64,000 nucleotides of DNA from Myxococcus stipitatus (GTDB taxonomy: Bacteria > Myxococcota > Myxococcia > Myxococcales > Myxococcaceae), in assembly GCF_038561935.1 (NCBI RefSeq), contig NZ_CP102770.1:7874001-7938000 (forward strand). The letters run 5' to 3'. The translations under genes and the position numbers were made by a program. Numbering within the stretch: position 1 is the first letter of the stretch; every line of letters starts with the position of its first letter. The notes under the pieces were generated by a model, which did not search any database, was not told the origin of the DNA, and was given only the letters and a program-made list of their open reading frames with translations. This document shows, piece after piece, positions 17,467 to 27,161 of the stretch.

Positions 17467-19058
17467 TTCGGATGATGCGCCCCGCCCTGGTCGCTGCCCT
17501 GTTGGGTTCGCTGTCGGTCCTGGGGGGGTGCATGCGCAAGGAGCCGGCGCCCCAGGCGTCCACGCCCGAAGCGGGGACCTCGGCGCCAACGCAGTCCTCC
17601 GGTGCCATCCTCTTCGTCTCCGCGGACACCCGCGGCTATCTGGGCCCGTGCGGCTGCAGCGAGAACATGCGCGGTGGCATCGGCCGCGCGGCCTTCCAGG
17701 TGAGCGAGGCGCGCAAGGGCGGCCTTCCCGTGCTGTACGTGGACGGCGGCAACAGCCTGTTCGGTGAGACGACGCTCAAGCCGGGCCAGGTTCCCCAGGA
17801 GGAGCTGAAGGCCCGGGCACTCGCGGACGCCATGCGGTTGATGGGGCTGGCGGTGCGCGCCACCGGACCGCTGGATGACACGCGCGGGGCGGCCTTCCGT
17901 CAGGGGCTGGGCCTGCCCGAGGTGGGCGACGGCGCGGTGAAGCTGCTGCCCGCGGGCTCGCGACAGGTGGGCATCGTCTCGGCGGAGACGGGGACTCAGT
18001 TGGTGACAGCCAGCGCCCAGGCCCGCTCGCAGGGCGCGGACTTCGTGGTGGGGCTCCTGGATGCTCCGCTCGAGGAGGCACAGAAGGCGGCCGAGCTGCC
18101 GGGACTCGCGGTGGATGTGCTGGTGGCCACGCGTTCAGCGACGGAGCTGAGCGGCGAGCAGAACCGGCTGGTGAAGTCGGCGGTGCCCGTCGTCGCGCCG
18201 CAGAGCAAGGGCCGCTCGCTGGTGCGCGTGGACCTGAGCTACGCGCCTCGGCCGGGACGCTTCTCGCTCCAGAAGGGCCAGGCCGACATGGAGCGCGAGG
18301 TCGCCGCGCTGGAGCAGCGCGCGGTGCTCCTGGACAAGGACATCAACCAGCCGGGCATCGACCCGAAGCTCAAGGCGCTCAAGCAGGCGAAGCGCGATGA
18401 GCTGGTGGCTCGCAAGCAGGCCCTGGTGTCGGCGCCTCCCGCCGCGGCCTCGGACGTCAATGGCTTCACGGTCCGCTTCGTGCCACTGGAGGCCGGGCTG
18501 CCGTCGCTTCCGGACGCGCAGGCGCTGGTGGCTCGCTATGACGCGGAGGTGGGCAAGCTGAACCTCGCGTGGGCGAAGGAGCACGGCCAGGACTGCCCTG
18601 CTCCCGCGAAGGGACAGTCCTCGTTCGTCGGCAACGCGCCGTGCAAGTCGTGCCACGAAGAGGCGTTCCCCTTGTGGGAGAAGTCCAAGCACCACCATGC
18701 GTGGGAGACGCTGGTGGACCTGGGCAAGCAGCACCACCTCAACTGCGTGGGCTGCCACGTCACGGGCTGGGAGCAGCCGAGCGGCGTGTGCAGGCTCGAC
18801 AAGGTCGAGGGTCGCGAAGACGTGGGCTGCGAGAGCTGCCACGGTCCGGGCTCCGCGCATGTGGATGAGCCGAGCAGCGACAACATCGTGGCGTCGCCCG
18901 GTGAGGCCCTGTGCGTCACCTGCCACAACGCGGAGAACTCGCCTCACTTCGACTTCGCGACCTATTTGCCGAGAATCCTGGGTCCGGGTCACGGTGAGCC
19001 CGTGAGTGCGAAGCCTTCAGGCTCGCCCGCGGATGCTCAAAAACCCGCGAAACCGTAA
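17463..19058 (+). CDS. Tetraheme cytochrome c lipoprotein with UshA-like phosphoesterase domain
   Basis: A 531-residue lipoprotein (lipobox LGGC, Cys23). The N-terminal half resembles the metallophosphoesterase/5'-nucleotidase family as seen in many deltaproteobacterial cytochromes: SADTRGYLGPCGCSENMRGG, then VLYVDGGNSLF. The C-terminal half has four heme sites, CKSCH near residue 394, CVGCH near 427, CESCH near 455 and CVTCH near 483, in a cytochrome c554-like order. Periplasmic electron transfer is expected from the hemes; a redox partner is not evident. Start GTG at 17463 overlaps the previous stop; ATGs at 17472 and 17475 are alternatives. Confidence 0.88.
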   Translation: MIRMMRPALVAALLGSLSVLGGCMRKEPAPQASTPEAGTSAPTQSSGAILFVSADTRGYLGPCGCSENMRGGIGRAAFQVSEARKGGLPVLYVDGGNSLFGETTLKPGQVPQEELKARALADAMRLMGLAVRATGPLDDTRGAAFRQGLGLPEVGDGAVKLLPAGSRQVGIVSAETGTQLVTASAQARSQGADFVVGLLDAPLEEAQKAAELPGLAVDVLVATRSATELSGEQNRLVKSAVPVVAPQSKGRSLVRVDLSYAPRPGRFSLQKGQADMEREVAALEQRAVLLDKDINQPGIDPKLKALKQAKRDELVARKQALVSAPPAAASDVNGFTVRFVPLEAGLPSLPDAQALVARYDAEVGKLNLAWAKEHGQDCPAPAKGQSSFVGNAPCKSCHEEAFPLWEKSKHHHAWETLVDLGKQHHLNCVGCHVTGWEQPSGVCRLDKVEGREDVGCESCHGPGSAHVDEPSSDNIVASPGEALCVTCHNAENSPHFDFATYLPRILGPGHGEPVSAKPSGSPADAQKPAKP

Positions 19059-19102
19059 TCGCAGCGTCCGAGACAGGAAGGCTGCTCCTACCAGGTGTCC
19101 TG

Positions 19103-19158
19103 GGTACAGTCGTACCGCACGACTCCTTGTTTGACTGTCAAGAAAAGTCGCGAATACT
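19103..19158 (+). promoter_or_regulatory. Sigma-70-type promoter with upstream palindrome
   Basis: TTGACT at 19131-19136 and AATACT at 19153-19158 are separated by 16 bases and match the primary sigma factor consensus at 5/6 and 4/6 positions. A palindrome GGTAC-agtc-GTACC lies upstream at 19103-19116. Transcription would begin near 19165, 35 bases before the transglycosylase start. Confidence 0.45.
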
Positions 19159-19200
19159 TCGCCCCTCGCCTGCTTCTGGGCGCACTCTTCTTGCGACCCC

Positions 19201-21528
19201 ATGCTGCCTCTCTGCCTGCTCGTGCTCACCCTGGCCTCGGCTCCCTCGTCGGGAGCAGCGCCCACGCCGCCCCTGCCTCCGCCTCCGGACGGCCTGCGCG
19301 TGCTCGCCGCCGATGAGACTCGAGCCTCCAGCACTCCGCCGCAGTCATCTCCCGCAGCGGTGGGCACCGAGTCCGCGCCCGCTCCTGTGACGACCCCGGG
19401 CACCTCGCCCGCCTCCACCGCGACGGAGCAGGCACCCGCGAGTGTGGGCGCGGCCGCGAAGCCCGTGGTCGCCGCTCCGGCACAGGAGGAGCAACAGCCG
19501 TCGAGCACAGGCTCCGCGACGGGTGCCAGCACGGGCAAGACCGCGCAGCCCTCCGTGGCTTCTCAGCCCGACAAGGCGGCGAACACCGGCATGAGCAAGA
19601 CAGCGCAGCCCACCGTGAACTCGCAGCCCACCGATGCGGCGAGCAGCGCCAGCACGAGCAAGCCGGCTGCGGCTGACGCGAAGCTCTCGACACCGGGCAA
19701 CTCGGGTGCCTCGGAGCTCGACGAGAAGCGCGCCTTCGCGAACAGCACGGACGCCCCGGAGGATGAGCCCGAAGCCGCTCGCGAGATGGTCGAGTCCGAG
19801 TCCGCCGAGCTCGAGGAACTGCGTGCACTGGAAGGCGCGACGCTCGACCCGGCGGCGCGGCCCAGCGCGGAGGTGATGCAGTCCCTGCGGAGACTCGGCC
19901 TCGCGAACCCGCTGCGCATGCGCATGCTGGACGCGCTGGAGGAGCCCACCTTCCGCGACGACGACACGCCCGAGCAGCTGCCGCTCATCACCGACCTGGC
20001 CAACTTCGACGTCCGCAAGATTCAAGACCGCTACGACATCCCGGTCGAGATGCAGCCGCTGGTGGCTCAGTACATCCAGTTCTTCCAGGGGCCAGGTCGC
20101 CGGTGGTTCCGCAAGTGGATGGCCCGCTCCGCGCGCTACCTGCCCGTGATGCAGCCCATCCTCGACCAGCACGGCCTGCCTCGCGACACCGTGTACCTGG
20201 CGATGATTGAGAGCGGCTTCTCCGCGCACGCGTACTCCTGGGCGCACGCCGCCGGCCCCTGGCAGTTCATCTCCAGCACGGGCAAGCAGTACGGCCTCAA
20301 GCAGGACTTCTGGGTCGATGAGCGCAGAGACCCCATCAAGGCCACCCACGCCGCGGCGACCTACCTCAAGGACCTCTACGGAGAGCTGGGTCACTGGTAC
20401 CTGGCCTGGGCCGGCTACAACACGGGCTCCGGCCGCGTGCGGCGCATGGTCGAGCGTCACGGCACCCGCGACTTCTGGGCCCTGTCCGAGGAGAAGGGCC
20501 TCGCGAAGGAGACCAAGCACTACGTCCCCAAGCTGATTGCCGCGGCGCTGGTGGCCAAGAACCCGTCCGCCTTCGGCTTCTCCGAGGCGGAGTTCGAGTA
20601 CGAGCAGCCGCTCGAGTTCGACGTGGTGGACCTCACGGACGCCACGGACCTCGACGTGGTGGCCCGCGCCGCGGGCGTGCCCATCCAGTCCGTGCAGGAC
20701 CTGAACCCGGAGCTGAAGCGCTGGTGCACCCCACCCGCCACGGCCAAGCGCCCCTACAAGCTGCGGCTGCCCATGGGCGCGGGCCCTCGCTTCGTGGAGG
20801 GCTTCCAGAAGATTTCGCCCTCCGAGCGGCTCACCTTCCGCGTCCACAAGGTGAAGCGCGGCGACACGCTGTCCCAAATCGCGGAGCGCTATGGCTCGGC
20901 CTCCGAGGCCATCCTCCAGATGAACCGGCTCAAGAGCGCCAAGACGCTGAAGCTCAACTCGGAGCTGGTGATTCCAGTGCCCGCGGGCAAGGCGAGCCCC
21001 CAGGGCGGCGGCGCGCTGGCGAGCAAGGTCGCGCAGGCCCGTCGCAGCGGCGTCGTGGTCCACCGTCCCGAGGACGAAGTGCCCGCCGGCACGCCCAAGG
21101 GCCCCCTGGCCGCCGGCCCCGTGAAGACGGAGATCGTCAACGGCCGCACGCGCATCACGTACGGCGTGCAGTCCGGCGACAGCCTGTGGATCATCGCCAC
21201 CAAGTTCAACGTGGGCGTCGATGACCTGAAGAAGTGGAACAACCTGCGGCGGCGCAACCCGACGCTCCAGATTGGCTCGCTCGTGTACGTGTGGCCCAAC
21301 GGCCCGGCGCAGGTGGCCCCTCCGACGAGCTCCGTCGTGGTGGCCAGGCAGGTCGCGTCGAACGCGGGGAAGCCCGGCGGCAAGGTCCATGCGCTCGCCG
21401 AGGGAGAGACGCTCTGGTCCATCGCGCAGCGCTACGGCGTCACCGTCGAGGACATCATGCGGTGGAACAACATCAAGGACCACCGCACCATCCCCACGGG
21501 GAAGGTCCTCTCGCTCAGCGCCCCGTGA
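19201..21528 (+). CDS. Lytic murein transglycosylase with three LysM domains (MltD-like)
   Basis: A 775-residue exported protein. After a signal peptide comes a 170-residue Ala/Ser/Thr/Pro-rich linker with repeated AQP-x-V motifs. The SLT catalytic domain spans about residues 290-450 with catalytic Glu in YLAMIESGFSAHAYS (near 337), then AAGPWQFI, and ends with WAGYNTGSGRV. Three LysM peptidoglycan-binding modules follow, near 545-595 (VKRGDTLSQIAERYG), 660-705 (VQSGDSLWIIATKFN) and 730-773 (LAEGETLWSIAQRYG). The enzyme cleaves glycan strands to 1,6-anhydro products. It is followed 35 bases later by an L,D-transpeptidase, a second wall-active enzyme. Confidence 0.93.
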   Translation: MLPLCLLVLTLASAPSSGAAPTPPLPPPPDGLRVLAADETRASSTPPQSSPAAVGTESAPAPVTTPGTSPASTATEQAPASVGAAAKPVVAAPAQEEQQPSSTGSATGASTGKTAQPSVASQPDKAANTGMSKTAQPTVNSQPTDAASSASTSKPAAADAKLSTPGNSGASELDEKRAFANSTDAPEDEPEAAREMVESESAELEELRALEGATLDPAARPSAEVMQSLRRLGLANPLRMRMLDALEEPTFRDDDTPEQLPLITDLANFDVRKIQDRYDIPVEMQPLVAQYIQFFQGPGRRWFRKWMARSARYLPVMQPILDQHGLPRDTVYLAMIESGFSAHAYSWAHAAGPWQFISSTGKQYGLKQDFWVDERRDPIKATHAAATYLKDLYGELGHWYLAWAGYNTGSGRVRRMVERHGTRDFWALSEEKGLAKETKHYVPKLIAAALVAKNPSAFGFSEAEFEYEQPLEFDVVDLTDATDLDVVARAAGVPIQSVQDLNPELKRWCTPPATAKRPYKLRLPMGAGPRFVEGFQKISPSERLTFRVHKVKRGDTLSQIAERYGSASEAILQMNRLKSAKTLKLNSELVIPVPAGKASPQGGGALASKVAQARRSGVVVHRPEDEVPAGTPKGPLAAGPVKTEIVNGRTRITYGVQSGDSLWIIATKFNVGVDDLKKWNNLRRRNPTLQIGSLVYVWPNGPAQVAPPTSSVVVARQVASNAGKPGGKVHALAEGETLWSIAQRYGVTVEDIMRWNNIKDHRTIPTGKVLSLSAP

Positions 21529-21563
21529 GCCCGCCGGGCGAGTGATTTGCAACGGACGAGGTC

Positions 21564-22595
21564 ATGACCTCGTCCATCTCGCGAATCGAATCACTCCATC
21601 CGCTCACCCCACTCGAAGCCAACGACGCTCCGTTGGGAGGGCGTTGGCCCTCCGCGCGCCTCCTCGACAACACCGTGGAGCACGCGCCGCGGGCCCCCGC
21701 GCCCATCTCGCTTTCGCGACCACCGTCCGCGCGCGTCGAGACGGGGCCCACGCCCCCCGCGCGCCCTGCCCCACCGCTCACCCACGCGCGCTTCACGCGG
21801 CAACCCCAGCTCACCGACGTGGCTGCGGGACAGCTCATCCTGGGCCCGGGCTCACGGGGTGACGGCTTGCGCGCGGTGCAGACGGCGCTCTTGAAGATGG
21901 GCTTCGCGCTCCATGGAGGCGCGGACGGACACTTCGGCGCCCAGACCCAGCGAGCGCTGCGCAACTTCCAGACGCACGCGAGCCTCACCTTCCCCGCGGT
22001 CAAACCCACGGGCCTCCTGGACTCCGCCACGCTCCATGCGCTCGATGCCCTCGCGCCCGAGCCCGGCATGCGAGGCCAATCCCAGGGGATTCCTCCCGCG
22101 ACCTACGACGGCCAGCCGGTGAGAGTCATCGTCGCGCTGCGAGAGCACCGCACGTTCCTCTACGACACCCAAGGGCGCGTCGTGGACATCGTCCCGAATG
22201 CCTCGGGCACCACGGCCACGCCGACACGGCCGGGGCTCAAGGTCGTCAAGACCCGGCTCCATCAAGCCGCCGCGGAGGCCGCGGGCGAGCGACTGTGGAA
22301 CGACCGGTCCGTCTTCGGCGCGCGCATCCTGGACCTGTCCTGGGCGGATGGACGCCACTCCGGCGAGGAGCTGCACGGCACCAACGCCCCCGCGCTGCTC
22401 GGCGGGGACGTGTCCCACGGCTGCATCCGTCACTCGAACGAAGCCATCATCGCGCTCCACGATGCCCTCTCCGTGGGAGACCACGTGGCCATCGTGGAGC
22501 ACGTGAACGACCCGCGCCTGGGAGCCCAGGCGCCCGTCGCTCGTGGGACTACCCTTCCTCGAGCAGCGCCTTCAGCTCGCGCACCCGCCGGGTGA
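21564..22595 (+). CDS. L,D-transpeptidase (YkuD fold) with peptidoglycan-binding domain
   Basis: A 343-residue protein. Residues about 95-150 are a PG_binding_1 domain (GDGLRAVQTALLKMGF, DGHFGAQTQRALRNFQ). The YkuD catalytic domain begins near 185 (VRVIVALREHRTFLYD) and holds the active-site block LHGTNAPALLGGDVSHGCIR, with the nucleophile Cys near 286. These enzymes make 3-3 crosslinks or attach proteins to meso-DAP. The N terminus is Pro/Arg-rich with no clear signal peptide. The last 47 bases overlap the 3' end of the converging AAA ATPase gene. Confidence 0.9.
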   Translation: MTSSISRIESLHPLTPLEANDAPLGGRWPSARLLDNTVEHAPRAPAPISLSRPPSARVETGPTPPARPAPPLTHARFTRQPQLTDVAAGQLILGPGSRGDGLRAVQTALLKMGFALHGGADGHFGAQTQRALRNFQTHASLTFPAVKPTGLLDSATLHALDALAPEPGMRGQSQGIPPATYDGQPVRVIVALREHRTFLYDTQGRVVDIVPNASGTTATPTRPGLKVVKTRLHQAAAEAAGERLWNDRSVFGARILDLSWADGRHSGEELHGTNAPALLGGDVSHGCIRHSNEAIIALHDALSVGDHVAIVEHVNDPRLGAQAPVARGTTLPRAAPSARAPAG

Positions 22596-24312
22596 TGAGG
22601 TCCCGGTCGATGGAACGGTAGGCCTCCGGCAGCAGCTCCCGGCTGGTGCACTCCTGCACCGCGACCAGGTTCTGGAGCTCGATTTCGAGCGGATAGCTGG
22701 GCGGCACGAAGTCCGCGAGCACCGCCGCCAGGTCTTCCTTCGACACGGCCTCGCGCCCCTCCGCCAGCGCGCGGAACTTCGAGCGCACCATGACGGCTTC
22801 GATGTCCGCGCCGCTGAAGGCGCGAATCCCTTGCGGAATCAACGTGGAGAACGAGTCGATGCCTTCCACCGACACGCCCGTCTTCTTGGACATCACCTTG
22901 AAGAGCTCGTCCCGCTCCGCGTCCGTCTGCGGATAGAAGAGCGCCAGGTGCTCCTCCGCGCGGCCCTGCCGCTTCAGGTCGATGGGCAGCAGGTCCGGCC
23001 GCGCCGTCATCAGGAACCAGACAATCTTGCCGCGGTACTGCGTGTTGCCCATGAAGGAGGCAATGGAGCCGAAGACGCGGCTGCTCGTGCCGGAGTCCCC
23101 GCCCGAGTCGCGGTTGCCGAGGAAGGTGTCCGCCTCGTCAATCATCACCGCCACCGGCCACAGCGCCTTGAGGAGGTTGAAGATCTTCTCGAGGTTCGCC
23201 TCGGTGACGCCCTGCCACTGGCTGCGGAAGTTCAGGAACTTCACCACCGGGATGCCAATCTCACCGGCGAAGCAGCTCACCATGAACGTCTTGCCCGTGC
23301 CCACCGGGCCCGACAGCAGGTAGCCCATGGGCATGACTTCCAGGCGGCCCTTCTTCAGCGCCGAGGCGGCCTGCCGCAGCATCTGCTTCGCCTTGGCGTG
23401 TCCCGCCACCGCGTCCAGGGTGTGCACCGGCTCGATGAACTCGAGGAGGCCGTGGCACTCCGCCTGGATGATCTCCTTCTTCTTCTCCTTGAGCAGGTCG
23501 GAGGTGATGCGAATCTCGCGCTCGAGCGCCTCCGTCAGCACGCGGTCCAGGTTGATGCGGGACAGGCCCGCCGTCATCTTCGCCAGGCCCGCCAGCGGCA
23601 CGTCCGACAGCGACTGGAGGCGCTTGCCCTCCAGCTTGTAGCGCACGTACTCCAGCCGCTCCTCCTCGGTGGGAAGCGGCAGCTCGATGGGCGCCACGTA
23701 CGGGTTGCGGGAGATGCGCGGAGAGATGTCCGCGAGGTTCTCCGCCAGGAGCACGATGGACACGTCGCCCGCGAGGAACTGCGGGTCATGCGCCCACTTG
23801 TCCATCGTCGCCAGCACGAAGCGGTCCTCGGACGACAGGTGGGAGATCTCCCCGCCCGGCACCAGCGTCTCCGCGAAGTCGATGATGAGCGCCAGCGAGC
23901 GTCCCTCGCTCAGCCGCATCCGCAGGAAGTTCTCCAGGACCTGGAGCGCGCGGCCCGGGTCTCGCGGCATCACCTTCGCGTAGTCCGTGCCGTACATCGC
24001 GTCGTAGCCGGACATGACCCGCGCCAGGTCCTTCTGCGTCTCCGGCGTGGCCGAGCGGATGCCCGACGAGCGGTCATAGAAGAGGACGTGGTCCCGGCCG
24101 CCGAACAGCTCCTCGGAGAGAAAGGTCTTCAGCGTGCCGAAGCCCTTCGCGTTGTCCTCCATCTGGAGCGGCTGCAGGTCCCTCACCGCGCCGTAGAGCA
24201 GGAAGGTGTTGACCGTCTTCGTGTAGTACTTCCGAGCCAACTGCTGCGCCCAGCGGGGGAGGTCCGCCAACGGATCTTCCTTCTGGACCTTGCGTACCTT
24301 GCTCACGGACAC
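22549..24312 (-). CDS. AAA-family ATPase with degenerate N-terminal ATPase half
   Basis: A 587-residue cytoplasmic protein. The C-terminal AAA module has Walker A SGPVGTGKT near residue 335, Walker B VAVMIDEADTFLG near 385, sensor-like WFLMTARPD and an arginine-bearing DLKRQGRAEEH. The N-terminal 290 residues look like a second AAA-like fold without Walker A (SLALIIDFAETLVPGG, VSIVLLAENLADI). This architecture fits remodelling ATPases of unknown substrate. The GTG start follows a strong GAGAGGAGG site. The gene lies 80 bases downstream of the PEGA kinase, likely in one transcript. Confidence 0.88.
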   Translation of the reverse strand: MSVSKVRKVQKEDPLADLPRWAQQLARKYYTKTVNTFLLYGAVRDLQPLQMEDNAKGFGTLKTFLSEELFGGRDHVLFYDRSSGIRSATPETQKDLARVMSGYDAMYGTDYAKVMPRDPGRALQVLENFLRMRLSEGRSLALIIDFAETLVPGGEISHLSSEDRFVLATMDKWAHDPQFLAGDVSIVLLAENLADISPRISRNPYVAPIELPLPTEEERLEYVRYKLEGKRLQSLSDVPLAGLAKMTAGLSRINLDRVLTEALEREIRITSDLLKEKKKEIIQAECHGLLEFIEPVHTLDAVAGHAKAKQMLRQAASALKKGRLEVMPMGYLLSGPVGTGKTFMVSCFAGEIGIPVVKFLNFRSQWQGVTEANLEKIFNLLKALWPVAVMIDEADTFLGNRDSGGDSGTSSRVFGSIASFMGNTQYRGKIVWFLMTARPDLLPIDLKRQGRAEEHLALFYPQTDAERDELFKVMSKKTGVSVEGIDSFSTLIPQGIRAFSGADIEAVMVRSKFRALAEGREAVSKEDLAAVLADFVPPSYPLEIELQNLVAVQECTSRELLPEAYRSIDRDLITRRVRELKALLEEG

Positions 24313-24391
24313 ACGCCTCCTCTCGCTCCTCCGGTCGGGGAGCTGGCGTACCCACTTCCCACGGAGGAAGCGGGCCTCGATTTCATGAAGA

Positions 24392-27040
24392 CTAGCGGCA
24401 GCCTCGCTGCCGTTTGAGTGAAACCGCCGGCATGGTGACGATGGATTCTCCGGCCGCGGGAGCCGGGACCTCCACCTCCGCGTCGGTGTGGCACTTGAGC
24501 TTCAAGGTGAGCCGCCGCACGCTCGAGGACACGAGCACCGTCCGAGGCGTCTCGCCCAGCTCCTCGCCATTCGCGTAGATGACGGCGCCTTCCGGACGGG
24601 ACTCGACCTTCACCGAGACCTTCGTCACCAGGGGCTCCAGCTTCACGTTCACCTCGGCCGGCGCCTCACCCGACACCGGCACGCGCTTGGACACGGGCTT
24701 GTGCTGCGGAGCGCTGACCTCCACCACCCACTCCTGGCCGGACACGACGACGCCCTTGATGAAGGCATCCGAGCGGCCCTGCTCCCGCACCACCTTGCCA
24801 TCCACCTTCACCTGCGCGTCGGTGGGGTGCGTGACGAGCACCAGCGACGCCGTGCGCACCAGGCTCTCCAGCGTCACCTCCACCTGCTTGACCTCCTTGC
24901 CGCTGGGGACCTGGATGGTCTGGGTGAAGGTCTTGTAGCCCTCCGCGCTCACCGTCACCATCACCAGCCCGGCCTGCACCTCGCGCAGCAGCGTGGGGTT
25001 GCCTCCCTCGACGGCGACGGCCTGCGTGTCCAGCATCACCTGGACCCGGCCGCGCACCTCCTGCGGCACCCGCTGGAGGTCCAGCATGACGTAGCCCACG
25101 CCCGGACGCGTCACAGCCCAGCCGACGACGGAGAGCACGACGAGCGCGAGCACGCCGACCACCGCGTACAGCACCCGCTTGTCCAGGCCCCGCTGGTTCA
25201 GCGCGGGCACGGACGCCGTGGGCCGCTCCTCGAAGTCCTCTTCCTCCGGCCGGGACTGCGGAGCGGGACGAGGCGGCCTCGAAGGAGCGCCCGGGCCCAG
25301 CATGGGCGGAGCCCCCGTGGAACGCGCGCCCCCCTGAAGTCCCTCCGCCAGCGCCGCGCGGGAGATTCCCTGCGACACATCCGGCGGCAGCGCCGCGCGC
25401 GAGAGTCCCTGCGAGACATCCGGCGGCGGCACATCCCGAGCGATACGGGGCAGTCCGTCTCCCGCCCCGCGGCTGCCGCGAGGACCGGGCGCGGAGGCCG
25501 CGACCTCCGAGGGAATCACCGTGGGCAGCGTCACCGACGGACGGGACGACTGCGGAGCGGACGCCGTCACCACGGGGATGTTGGCGTGGGACAGCCGAGG
25601 CGCGGAGGGCGGGGCGACGGGCGCGATGACGGCCGTCTTGCCCGACAGGTTCTCTTCATCCTCGTCGAGCTGCGTGGCGCGCGACTCCAGCGGAGTGATG
25701 GTGCGCCCGACGCTCGCGCCGGGGTCCGTGGTGGGCTCCGGGCTGTCGTCGAAGACGTGGTCGCTGGAGACGAGCTGCGTCGCCATGACCTCGTCTTCCT
25801 TCGGCGTGGGCGCCGCGGTGGCGGCGGTCAGCTTGGGCAGCGCGGCCAGCGTGGGCGAGCGCCGCACGGGCGCAGGCGCGGGCGACGGCGACACGACGCC
25901 CATGGCCGCGGTGGCGCGGGGCGGCGAGGCCACCGGCTGCACCACCGGCACCTGCGTGAGCGAAGGCGAGGACATCGCGGGAGGCGGCGCGGACAGCCCC
26001 CCCGGGCCCACGCCCGAGGAGGCCTCCAGCGCCGCGAGCATTCCATCGGGAGGACGGATGTCGGCGTAGTCGGACAGGCGCTGCTTCTCGCGCTCCACTT
26101 CCTCCGCGAAGGTGGACTTCATGTACTGCATGAGGTCCTTGCGGCCGAAGATGGTCTCGCTGGTGATGAGGAAGCGCTGAAGGTCGTCGCCCAGCTCGCT
26201 GGCGTACTGGTAGCGCTCGTCCACGTCCTTCGCGAGCGCGCGCATGACAATCTTCTCCAGCACCTCCGGGATGCGCCGGTTGTACGTGGAGGGCGGCGGA
26301 ACCTCCGCCTTGCGCACCTTCTCCAGCACGCTGAAGTCGCTGTCGCCCACGAAGAGCCGCTCGCCGGTGAGCATCTCGTAGAGACACACGCCGATGGCGA
26401 ACACGTCCGAGCGCCGGTCCAGCGGCAGGCCGCGGATCTGCTCCGGGCTCATGTAGCCGAACTTGCCCTTGAGGATGCCGGCCTGCGTCTTGGTCGCCTT
26501 GCCCGCAGCCTTGGCGATGCCGAAGTCGATGACCTTGACCTCGCCCTCGAAGGAGATGAGGACGTTCTGCGGCGAGATGTCGCGGTGGACGATGTTCATG
26601 TCCCGCCCCATCCCGTCCTTCTTCCGGTGGGCGTAGTCCAGGCCCTCGCACATCTTGGAGATGCAGAAGGCCACCAGCGGCACCGGAGCAGGCTCCCCCT
26701 TCTTCCGACAGCGGTCGAAGATGGCCCGCATGTCCTTGCCGGGGATGTACTCCATCGAGATGAAGTAGCTGCTGGTGATCTGCCCCAGCTCGTAGATCTG
26801 CGCGATGTTGGCGTGGCTCAGCTGGACGCTGATCTTCGCCTCATCGATGAACATCGAGATGAACTCTTCGTCCTCCGCGATGTTCGGCAGGATGCGCTTG
26901 ATGGCGACGAGCCGCTCGAAGCCGCTCGCGCCGAACTGCTTCCCGCGCCACACCTCCGCCATGCCGCCAATGTTGATGCGGTCCAGAAGGAGGTACTTCC
27001 CGAATGGAATGGGCTGCCGCTTCGGTTGAGAGGTCGTCAC
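24392..27040 (-). CDS. Membrane Ser/Thr protein kinase with C-terminal PEGA-type domain
   Basis: An 882-residue kinase. The Hanks domain (about residues 13-290) has the loop NIGGMAEVW, catalytic HRDISPQNV, DFGIAKA and YMSPEQIRG. A 330-residue Pro/Ala/Ser-rich linker follows, then one membrane helix (about 620-645, VLYAVVGVLALVVLSVVG) and an extracytoplasmic beta-rich region of PEGA-like repeats (VYANGEELGETPRTV near the end). Such kinases convey envelope signals to the cytoplasm. The linker includes a 13-residue in-frame tandem duplication. The start is GTG with no visible ribosome site, so a leaderless message is possible. Confidence 0.92.
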   Translation of the reverse strand: MTTSQPKRQPIPFGKYLLLDRINIGGMAEVWRGKQFGASGFERLVAIKRILPNIAEDEEFISMFIDEAKISVQLSHANIAQIYELGQITSSYFISMEYIPGKDMRAIFDRCRKKGEPAPVPLVAFCISKMCEGLDYAHRKKDGMGRDMNIVHRDISPQNVLISFEGEVKVIDFGIAKAAGKATKTQAGILKGKFGYMSPEQIRGLPLDRRSDVFAIGVCLYEMLTGERLFVGDSDFSVLEKVRKAEVPPPSTYNRRIPEVLEKIVMRALAKDVDERYQYASELGDDLQRFLITSETIFGRKDLMQYMKSTFAEEVEREKQRLSDYADIRPPDGMLAALEASSGVGPGGLSAPPPAMSSPSLTQVPVVQPVASPPRATAAMGVVSPSPAPAPVRRSPTLAALPKLTAATAAPTPKEDEVMATQLVSSDHVFDDSPEPTTDPGASVGRTITPLESRATQLDEDEENLSGKTAVIAPVAPPSAPRLSHANIPVVTASAPQSSRPSVTLPTVIPSEVAASAPGPRGSRGAGDGLPRIARDVPPPDVSQGLSRAALPPDVSQGISRAALAEGLQGGARSTGAPPMLGPGAPSRPPRPAPQSRPEEEDFEERPTASVPALNQRGLDKRVLYAVVGVLALVVLSVVGWAVTRPGVGYVMLDLQRVPQEVRGRVQVMLDTQAVAVEGGNPTLLREVQAGLVMVTVSAEGYKTFTQTIQVPSGKEVKQVEVTLESLVRTASLVLVTHPTDAQVKVDGKVVREQGRSDAFIKGVVVSGQEWVVEVSAPQHKPVSKRVPVSGEAPAEVNVKLEPLVTKVSVKVESRPEGAVIYANGEELGETPRTVLVSSSVRRLTLKLKCHTDAEVEVPAPAAGESIVTMPAVSLKRQRGCR
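25353..25430 (-). repeat. 39-bp in-frame tandem duplication inside the kinase linker
   Basis: Two copies with a 39-bp period encode PPDVSQGLSRAAL and PPDVSQGISRAAL. The repeat lies in the disordered linker between kinase and membrane helix and is likely a replication-slippage product tolerated there. Confidence 0.7.
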
Positions 27041-27161
27041 GTGGGGAAGGGTCCGTTCGAGGGGAGCCTAGCGATCACCCATTCACAGGGTCAACCACAC
27101 GGCAGCCTCTCACGCGCCCTCCAGACAGGCAGGCAACAGGGACGTAGCACGCTTGTTTTTC

